This document shows positions 58,008-64,000 of a stretch of 64,000 nt of DNA, in pieces (position 1 is the stretch's first letter; each line of letters opens with the position of its first letter). The notes below the pieces were generated by a model. It was not told where the DNA came from and did not search any database. It worked only from the letters and a program-made list of their open reading frames with translations. A program made the position numbers and the translations under genes. The DNA lies in NCBI GenBank assembly GCA_007922195.1, contig ML682013.1, forward strand, positions 19,496,092 through 19,560,091, in the 5' to 3' direction. Origin of the DNA: Podocnemis expansa (lineage: Eukaryota; Chordata; Testudines; Podocnemididae).

Positions 58008-58072
58008 ATCGATAGCATAATGGTTAGGCGTGCCGCCCTTGATACGGGACATCAGGGTTCACAATCCTAGTT
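58008..58072 (+). promoter_or_regulatory. tRNA-like segment at the 5' end of the LINE
   Basis: A-box-like TAGCATAATGG at 58013-58023, an anticodon-arm-like 'gccc ttgatac ggga', and B-box-like GGTTCACAATCC at 58056-58067. It is followed by 'ccttgtgcaaaagaccccctaa', like the body of tRNA SINEs. The stems are imperfect, so it is not a functional tRNA gene. It may act as an internal Pol III promoter or mark a SINE-derived 5' end. Confidence 0.5.
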
Positions 58073-58121
58073 AGTACCTACCTACCCTTCCAGTAGAGGT
58101 CCTTGTGCAAAAGACCCCCTA

Positions 58122-58817
58122 ATGCCTCACTTGCCTACCTCAAATATGAGAGTGACACAAACTAGGAGAGTCATGCTGGCTCGGACATCACCCGGATTAA
58201 CAAGGTCCGTGCCACATGTTGGGGAACCAGGACAATCTGATGATAAGTGGGCTACTGGAACAAACCATACATGGACAAGACAAGAGAACCTGGAATTGAT
58301 GGAATGCTACTACAACAGTAGAGCTAAGGAGAGGGGATATATGAAATGTATGAGAGAACTAGGGATGGACAAAAGACCTACATCCATGCTAACTGAGAAA
58401 CAGCTAGTTACCCAACGCTTCAACATAGTAAAGAGGAAGCTGCTCTCACAACTTGAGATAGACCAACTCCACCTTACATCCCAGACTCACCAAGAAGACC
58501 CAGAAGTACAACTATATGTGCAGCCAACACCTGAAGCTGGAACTTCACTGCCACCCCCTCCATTACAGAGCACAGCAGCTGATATCAGGCATAAGATCAT
58601 GGATAAACTAGCTACAGTCAACCCTTGAGACCGATTACCAAGGCTCGTTGGAGAAGTACCTTCAGCTAGTATGCTAGAAGATGCCAATAGAGCCCTAATG
58701 ACAATTCCTACTACCACCATAACTCAAACTAATGAACTGGTATACGCTACAGCCTCTGTAATCCTGGAGATGCTTGGCTACATGATCAAGAAGAACAGCA
58801 GTACATATCCCCCCTAG
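58122..58817 (+). pseudogene. LINE ORF, N-terminal part with two stops
   Basis: Starts at the ATG in 'cctaatgcctcac' and is in the same frame as the large ORF downstream. A Myb-like segment HTWTRQENLELMECYYNS lies near residues 47-64, followed by TSMLTEKQLVTQRFNIVKRK. It ends in a Pro-rich stretch and IRHKIMDKLATV. The first stop, TGA at 58626-58628, replaces the serine codon TCA present in the minus-strand relative at 61.6 kb, so it is a single C-to-G change. A second stop, TAG, is at 58815-58817. In R2/R4-type elements the N-terminal Myb and zinc-finger segments bind the target DNA. Confidence 0.7.
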
Positions 58818-58820
58818 AAA

Positions 58821-61091
58821 ATGAGGTTGGAGGATAAGATCAAGGCAACTCGGAGAGAAATTAGTCAGCTGGTGGAACTAGAGAAGGGTGTAGAGATTAA
58901 GGATAAGACTAGGCTACTGAAAAAATACAAGGGCCTGACTCCATCTGAAGCCCTAGAGACTGCTCAACAAAGGCTCACAGCACTGGCTACCAGGCTAAGG
59001 AGATACACTAGGGCAGCAGAGGCCAAAAAGATAAATGTCCTGTTCTCCAAAGAACCATCCAAGGTGTACTCCCAACTGCAGTGCAACAACACAATAACAG
59101 CAGAGCCATCAACAGCAGAAACTGAACAGTACTGGAAAAACATCTGGGAGAAAGAGAAGACTCATAATACCAGTACAAAGTGGCTGCAGGACCTGAGAAC
59201 AGACCACAACAATCACCCAGAACAGGAACCAGTCACCATCACAGTAGCAGCCATCCAACAGTGGGTCAAGAACATGAAGAGCTGGACAGCACCTGGACTG
59301 GACATGATCCACAACTACTGGCTAAAGAAACTAACAGCAGTGCATGAACGCCTAGCAGCACAGATGAACCAGCTGCTAGCAGCAGGCTCCCACCCAGACT
59401 GGCTAACACAAGGAAGGACAGTGCTGATCATGAAAGACCCCCACAAGGGAACAGCACCGTCCAACTACCGGCCAATAACCTGCCTCCCCACAACATGGAA
59501 AGTCCTATCAGGCATCATAGCCACCAAGCTACAGGACACCACGGGCCAGTACCTTACCACAGCTCAGAAGGGCATTGGGAACAACACCAGAGGCTCAAAA
59601 CACCAGTTGCTCATAGATAGAGCAGTCACCCAAGACTCAAGGTCTAGACAGACCAATGTGAGCACAGCCTGGATTGACTACAGGAAAGCCTACAACTCAA
59701 TGTCACACACATGGATCTGTGAATGTCTGGCACTACACAAAGTCAACATGACACTAAAGACCTTCCTCAAGAACTCAATGGGACTGTGGAAGACAACACT
59801 GGAAGTCAACTCAAGACAGCTTGCAAAAGTGGCCATCAAGTGCGGCATATACCAAGGTGATGCGCTGTCCCCGTTGCTGTTCTGCATTGGCTTGAACCCC
59901 CTCAGCCAGATAAGCACAAGGGCTAGATACGGATACAAGTTCAAGAGTGGAGCTACCATTAGCCACCTCCTCTACATGGATGACATCAAGCTGTATGCTA
60001 AGAATGAACGAGACATCGACTCGCTAATCCACCTGACACGGATCTACAGTGAGGATATTGGGATGTCATTCGGACTGAAGAAGTGTGGCCGGATGGTAGC
60101 AAAGAGAGGGAAGGTAGTCAAGACTGATGGGGTGGAACTACCAGCAGGCCACATAGCAGACATACAGACCATCTACAAGTACCTTGGCATTCCACAGTCA
60201 CATGGGAACCACGATGAGGAGGCAAGGAAGACAGCAACATTCAAGTACCACCAAAGGATAAGACAGGTCCTGAAGAGCCAGCTCAATGGGAAGAACAAGA
60301 TCCACGCCATCAACAGGTACACCCTGCCAGTCATCAGATACCCTGCCGGTATAGTGAGCTGGCCAAAGGAGGACATGGAGGCTGCCGATGTGAAGACCCG
60401 GAAGCTCCTCACCATGTATGAAGGTTTCCACCCCAAATCCAACACCCAGAGACTGTACACCAGCCAGAAAGAAGGCAGGCGAGGTTTGGTGAGCGTCAAA
60501 GCCACTGTCCTGGACGAAACCCAGAGCATCCAGGAGTACATCAGTAAGATGGCACCCAAAGATGAGCTGCTGAGAGAATGCCTGAGGCAGCAGCAAACAT
60601 GGGAGGAAGATCAAGCAGAAGAAGTGCCATGGCAAGACAAGATCCTGCATGGGATGTACCACCAACAGATAGCTGAGGTGGCTGACATTGGGAAATCCTA
60701 CCAGTGGCTGGAAAGGGCTGGACTAAAAGACAGCACTGAGGCACTGATCATAGCAGCACAAGAACAGGCACTGAGCACCAGATCCATTGAAGCAGGGGTC
60801 TACCACACTAGACAGGACCCAAGGTGCAGACTGTGCAGAGAGGCCTCAGAGATAGTCCAACACATAGTGGCAGGACGTAAGATGCAGGCAGGAACAGCAT
60901 ACACTGAACGGCACAGCCAAGTAGCCGGGATTGTGTACAGGAACATCTGCACAGTGCATGGGCTAGACCCTCCCAAGACCAGATGGGAGATTCCACAGAA
61001 GGTTGTGGAGAATAACAAGGCTAAGATTCTGTGGGACTTCCAGATCCAGATGGACAGCAGGTACTGGCCAATCAACCAGACGTCGTGGTAA
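58821..61091 (+). CDS. R4-like LINE reverse transcriptase (756-codon open frame, element inactive)
   Basis: Largest open frame in the window. The ATG at 58821 is only the first after the TAG at 58815; the true N-terminus lies upstream. Reverse-transcriptase blocks appear in order: SWTAPGLDMIHNYWLK, SNYRPITCLPTTWKVL, TAQKGIGNNTRGSKHQ, motif A WIDYRKAYN (Asp at residue 286), motif B GIYQGDALSPLLF, motif C YMDD (residues 385-388), motif D GMSFGLKKCG and motif E YKYLGIPQ. A knuckle follows at CRLC (669-672) with His681, but the expected last cysteine at 686 is arginine. The endonuclease is cut off because the frame ends at 61091 after a shift near 61060. The polymerase core looks intact. Known role of the family: target-primed reverse transcription. 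Confidence 0.8.
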   Translation: MRLEDKIKATRREISQLVELEKGVEIKDKTRLLKKYKGLTPSEALETAQQRLTALATRLRRYTRAAEAKKINVLFSKEPSKVYSQLQCNNTITAEPSTAETEQYWKNIWEKEKTHNTSTKWLQDLRTDHNNHPEQEPVTITVAAIQQWVKNMKSWTAPGLDMIHNYWLKKLTAVHERLAAQMNQLLAAGSHPDWLTQGRTVLIMKDPHKGTAPSNYRPITCLPTTWKVLSGIIATKLQDTTGQYLTTAQKGIGNNTRGSKHQLLIDRAVTQDSRSRQTNVSTAWIDYRKAYNSMSHTWICECLALHKVNMTLKTFLKNSMGLWKTTLEVNSRQLAKVAIKCGIYQGDALSPLLFCIGLNPLSQISTRARYGYKFKSGATISHLLYMDDIKLYAKNERDIDSLIHLTRIYSEDIGMSFGLKKCGRMVAKRGKVVKTDGVELPAGHIADIQTIYKYLGIPQSHGNHDEEARKTATFKYHQRIRQVLKSQLNGKNKIHAINRYTLPVIRYPAGIVSWPKEDMEAADVKTRKLLTMYEGFHPKSNTQRLYTSQKEGRRGLVSVKATVLDETQSIQEYISKMAPKDELLRECLRQQQTWEEDQAEEVPWQDKILHGMYHQQIAEVADIGKSYQWLERAGLKDSTEALIIAAQEQALSTRSIEAGVYHTRQDPRCRLCREASEIVQHIVAGRKMQAGTAYTERHSQVAGIVYRNICTVHGLDPPKTRWEIPQKVVENNKAKILWDFQIQMDSRYWPINQTSW

Positions 61092-61399
61092 TAGACAAGG
61101 ACCAGAAGACAGCAGTGGTGATAGATGTAGCAGTGCCAAGTGACAGCAACATCAGGAAGAAGGAGTATGAGAAGCTGGAGAAGTACCAGGGCCTGAAAGA
61201 GGAACTAGAGAGGATGCGGAAAGTGAAGGCCAAAGTGGTCCCAGTGCTGGTAAGAGCACTCGGGGCTGTGACTCCTAAGCTGGGAGAGTGGCTCCAACAG
61301 ATCCCAGGAACAACATCAGAGCTCTCTGTCCAGAAGAGTGCAGCGCTAGGAACAGCTAAGATACTGCGCAGAACCCTCAAACTCCCAGGCCTCTGGTAG
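61031..61399 (+). pseudogene. Restriction-like endonuclease domain of the LINE, frameshifted
   Basis: In the next frame the protein continues as NQPDVVVIDKDQKTAVVIDV then AVPSDSNIRKKEYEKLEKYQ, and ends KILRRTLKLPGLW and a stop. The PD-x(n)-D...K pattern (PDVVVID, VVIDVAVPSD, K..KY) is the signature of the PD-(D/E)XK-type nuclease at the C-terminus of R2/R4-type LINEs. The simplest cause of the break is a one-base deletion at about 61058-61062, where the sequence changes frame without losing register with the family. The catalytic residues appear preserved. Confidence 0.75.
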
Positions 61400-61460
61400 A
61401 GGACCCAAGGTTGAAGATGACACATACCACTCATAGGGGTGAGAGGGGAATTTTTTTTTA
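61400..61460 (+). other. 3' UTR and tail of the LINE
   Basis: 'gatgacacataccactcata', 'ggggtgagaggggaatttt', then a run of T. The same tail, with few changes, ends the minus-strand relative (61500-61548 inverted). Confidence 0.7.
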
Positions 61461-61466
61461 TACACA

Positions 61467-61480
61467 TATCTATCTATCTA
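61467..61480. repeat. (TATC)n microsatellite between the two tails
   Basis: Three and a half TATC units in the 40-bp gap between the two inverted LINE tails. Confidence 0.85.
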
Positions 61481-61497
61481 GTATTACATGCCCTTGA

Positions 61498-62280
61498 CTA
61501 TATAAAATTCCCCTCTCACCCCTATGGGTGGTATGTGTCTTCCTCATTAGTTTGAGTTATGGTGGTAGTAGGATTTGTCATTAGGGCTCTATTGGCATCT
61601 TCTAGCATACTAGCTGAAGGTACTTCTCCAATGAGCCTTGGTAATCGGTCTGAAGGCTTGACTGTAGCTAGTTTATCCATGATCTTATGCCTCATATCAG
61701 CTGCTGTGCTCTGTAATGGAGGGGGTGGCAGTGAAGTTCCAGCTTCAGGTGTTGGCTGCACATCTAGTTGTTTCTCCAGCTCTTCTTCTTCTTGAGTCCA
61801 GGCTGTAATGTGGAGTTGGTCTATCTCAAGTTGTGAGAGCAGCTGCCTCTTTACTATGTTGAAGCGTTGGGTAACTAGCTGTTTCTCAGTTAGCATGGAT
61901 GTAGGTCTTTTGTCCATCCATACTTCCCTCATATGTTTCATATATCCCCTCTCATTAGGTCTACTGTTGTAGTAGCATTCCATGAGTTCCAGGTTCTCTT
62001 GTCTCGTCCATGTATGGTTTGTTCCAGTAGCCCACTTACTGTCAGATTGCCCTGGTTCCCCAACATCTGGCACGGACCTTGTTAATCCGGGCAATGTCCG
62101 AGCCAGCACGACTCTCCTAGTTTGTGTCACTCTCATATTTGAGGTAGGCAAGTGAGGTGTTAGGGGGTCATTTGCCCAAGGACTCCCTACTGGGAAGGTA
62201 GACAGGTACCAACTGGCATTTGAACCCCGATCTCCTGTGTCAAAGCAGCAAAATAACTCCAGGAGCCTATCACTCAGATA
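61498..62280 (-). mobile_element. Internally deleted relative of the R4-like LINE (about 0.8 kb)
   Basis: On the minus strand it has a tRNA-like segment (about 62273-62210), the 'ccttgggcaaatgaccccctaa' body, the N-terminal coding region, and then a direct jump to the 3' UTR tail ('agacacataccacccatagg', 'ggtgagaggggaatttt'). The reverse transcriptase and endonuclease are absent. It lies tail to tail with the plus-strand copy, with about 40 bp between them. The layout is that of a non-autonomous derivative that keeps both ends. Confidence 0.75.
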
Positions 62281-62322
62281 AAAAATATTTAGTTTTTGCT
62301 GGTTTCCTTTATTAATTTGCAA
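61522..62322 (-). CDS. Truncated LINE ORF, N-terminal Myb-like part only (266-codon open frame)
   Basis: Open on the minus strand through the whole N-terminal region. The homologous part starts at about 62166 (LPTSNMRVTQTRR), and the first 50 or so codons upstream are probably UTR and flank. It contains HTWTRQENLELMECYYNS, TSMLTEKQLVTQRFNIVKRQ and MRHKIMDKLATVKPSDRLPR without the stop seen in the plus copy, then ends TNEEDTYHP in the fused tail. The protein would be a DNA-binding segment without enzymes. Whether it is expressed is unknown. It differs from the plus copy at several positions, so the two are not a recent local duplication. Confidence 0.6.
   Translation of the reverse strand: MQINKGNQQKLNIFYLSDRLLELFCCFDTGDRGSNASWYLSTFPVGSPWANDPLTPHLPTSNMRVTQTRRVVLARTLPGLTRSVPDVGEPGQSDSKWATGTNHTWTRQENLELMECYYNSRPNERGYMKHMREVWMDKRPTSMLTEKQLVTQRFNIVKRQLLSQLEIDQLHITAWTQEEEELEKQLDVQPTPEAGTSLPPPPLQSTAADMRHKIMDKLATVKPSDRLPRLIGEVPSASMLEDANRALMTNPTTTITQTNEEDTYHP
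62210..62273 (-). promoter_or_regulatory. tRNA-like segment at the 5' end of the minus copy
   Basis: On the minus strand, 'gataggctcctggagttatt' is A-box-like and 'tcggggttcaaatgccag' holds a B-box-like GGTTCAAATGCC. Its position relative to the ORF matches 58008-58072 of the plus copy, though the sequence has diverged. Confidence 0.45.
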
Positions 62323-63538
62323 AATTCATCTCTTTGAAATAGGTTTCCCAACATTAGCAAGATTCTACTGTGTATCTGATCACCACATTTTAAAACATTA
62401 TTCTACACTGTGCTACCACTGAGCATTAGAACCTAAGCTATCATACAAATTTCTCATATGCATAACCACAGGCACAAGATGGGCATGACAAATTAACAAC
62501 TCCTGCCAATACTACGATCACCATCATACTCGTAAATAAACAGTAAATATTACCATGGTGCTTTCTTCCACCAATTTATATTTTTAAATATAAATATATT
62601 AAAAAATAGACAGTAAATCACCAAGTACACCAATTTTGCATAATTTCATTGTTAAAGAATAAACTCCAGAAAAATATTAACTACCCACAGAGATCACCTT
62701 GACATGCTTTTGCTGCGGAAAAGACATTATACAAACTAGCGAACCCTGAAGCATACTCAAAACATCACATCCTATTTGTAAAACATCAAAAAAAATGCAA
62801 TAAGTACATTTTAAATGTTATATTCATTTTAGTTGTATAAAAGGAAAAGGCATTCCCCAAAACATATACACAGTTTTGGGGAAAAGTTCACATTATGCTA
62901 GACATACCTACCCACTGGTCAAATTTTGTTCATTTATAACCTTTTGAACGTATATGCATAAGGAAGTAGAATTTGAACCATACATATATAAAAGTGTATA
63001 TTTCTGAAATGAGCTAACAATAGCAAACAAACAGTTTGCATAACAAATACTCTAGTCTGTTCTGTTATAGGATCACTGATTTGCAAATAATAACTTGTTA
63101 GTTCCATCAGAATTCCCAAATCAACAGTATTATTTGGGGTGAATGAGTTGGCACTCACTTTAATTTACCGAAAAGAACCAAACATTTCTTAAACCTCTAG
63201 CTATTATCAGCAGTAAACCAACAATTTAAATTTCACCTCCAGCCGCACATGTCCCTGACTCTACAATAACTTCCATCCCAAACCTCCATTCAGGACTAAT
63301 TTTTCCTCTCAGAGATCTATGCAACCCCATTGAAGTGAACAGAAATGCATGGGTATAAGAGAGAGCAGAACTTAACCAACAGGCTACCATCGGATACACA
63401 AACATAGAAAAAAGGCTATAGGGCCAGGGAGTTGCACCCATAAAAAAAAGAAAATATAGATACAGTAAAGAAAAGGATTCATGTCTTAACAATATAAAGA
63501 CAAGATACTAAAATAGGTTATAGTAATAGAAGCATCAC
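62281..63538. other. Unassigned AT-rich sequence
   Basis: No recognised gene or repeat. Confidence 0.45.
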
Positions 63539-64000
63539 ATGATCATAGAATCATAGGGTTGGAAGGGACCTCATAGGTCATCTAATCCAACCTCCTGCCA
63601 GAGGCAAGACCACTCCCACTAAACCATCCCAGTCATAGTTTTGTCCAGCCAGGCCTTAAACACCTCCAAAGATGGAGATTTCACCACCTCCCTCAGCAGC
63701 TCATTCCAAGGCTTCACCACTCGCCTAGTAAAAAAGTTTTTTCTAATATACAGCCTCGACCTCCCTAACCGCAACTTGAGACCATTGCTCCTCGTTCTGT
63801 CCTCTGTTATTACCGAGAACAGTCGAGCTCCATCTTCCTTAGAGCATCCCTTCAAGTAGTTGAAGGTTGCTATCAAATCCCCCCTCAATCTTCTCTTCTG
63901 CAGACTAAATAAGCCTAATGCTTTCAGTCATTCCTCATAGGGCTTGTGCTCCAGCCCTTTAATCATTTTGGTTGCCCTCCTCTGAACTCTCTCTAGCATG
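63539..64000 (-). mobile_element. CR1 LINE 3' end, minus strand, runs off the window
   Basis: Starts with the CR1 terminal repeat in reverse ('gatcatagaatcatagggtt'), then 'ggaagggacctcataggtca', 'ctcattccaaggcttcacca' and 'caatcttctcttctgcagac'. The minus-strand frame 63619-63888 has [20 protein letters not shown] and [20 protein letters not shown], which resemble the standard conceptual translation of the CR1 3' region. It continues beyond 64000. Confidence 0.9.

Larger units (their letters stand above)
58002..61460 (+). mobile_element. R4-like LINE with restriction-type endonuclease, nearly full length (3.4 kb)
   Basis: One long reading frame runs from 58122 to 61091 with only two in-frame stops, then shifts frame for its last part (to 61399). 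A short 3' UTR follows, ending in 'gtgagaggggaatttt' and a T run. The protein order is Myb-like N-terminus, reverse transcriptase, CCHC knuckle, restriction-like endonuclease. That is the single-ORF layout of early-branching LINEs such as R2, R4 and NeSL. R4/Dong/Rex6 is my best clade guess. Upstream lies a tRNA-like segment. It is the youngest-looking coding element in the window. Confidence 0.75.

Noticed and set aside
58008..58072. Functional tRNA gene
   Set aside because: Stems are imperfect, the B box has an extra base, and the position is fixed relative to a LINE ORF in two copies.
59109..60744. Minus-strand frames of 67-155 codons within the LINE
   Set aside because: Antisense shadows of the 756-codon reverse-transcriptase frame.

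Overview
The window is vertebrate nuclear DNA, most likely from a turtle; a crocodilian is the main alternative. The evidence is its repeat complement. It has CR1 LINEs, a tRNA-derived SINE with a CR1-type tail, a DIRS tyrosine-recombinase retrotransposon, an RLE-type (R4-like) LINE, many copies of the 'gtgccacaggactcctt' repeat abundant in turtles, hAT and Harbinger-like MITEs, and long LTR-like blocks. Base composition is AT-rich, and simple repeats (CA, AAGC, TTTA, TATC) are scattered through it. I found no host protein-coding exon, no cellular tRNA or rRNA gene and no CpG-island promoter. It reads as intergenic or deep intronic DNA built from layers of transposons. Nearly all short open frames are chance frames or pieces of dead elements.

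Layout. 0.4-7.5 kb: scattered foldback repeats, a tRNA-type SINE and a purine-rich minisatellite. 10.6-19.6 kb: a hAT remnant, a mariner-type element, a 1.0-kb Penelope-like inverted dimer with a recognisable GIY-YIG endonuclease fragment, a 1.48-kb solo-LTR-like block with a GC-rich tandem core, and two hAT MITEs. 21-27 kb: CR1 ends and one foldback in AT-rich sequence. 27.58-33.63 kb: a complete but decayed DIRS element on the minus strand, with inverted termini, an internal complementary region, gag, RT/RNase H and tyrosine recombinase. 34-40 kb: foldbacks, a hAT MITE, a second Penelope-like fragment that fixes the polarity of the family, and a palindrome-rich Harbinger-like MITE. 41.6-44.6 kb: an old DIRS gag remnant and an old CR1 reverse transcriptase split by a foldback. 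45.1-47.2 kb: three hAT elements nested inside each other. 51.6-53.0 kb: CR1 copies in opposite orientation, one split by a hAT MITE. 53.4-55.6 kb: an LTR-like block and a long MITE. 58.0-62.3 kb: a nearly full-length R4-like LINE joined tail to tail with an internally deleted relative. 63.5 kb to the end: a CR1 3' end on the minus strand.

The main interpretive result concerns the foldback, MITE-like repeats. Their arms match the C-terminal coding end and 3' UTR of a GIY-YIG (Penelope-like) retroelement. At least eight copies have target-site duplications of about 8-14 bp rather than a fixed length. They therefore look like short inverted-dimer retro-insertions rather than DNA-transposon MITEs. 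The second result is the R4-like LINE pair: both copies have a tRNA-like segment upstream of the ORF, and the minus copy keeps only the 5' part of the ORF plus the 3' tail, a SINE-like non-autonomous derivative. All family assignments come from motif reading without a database search.
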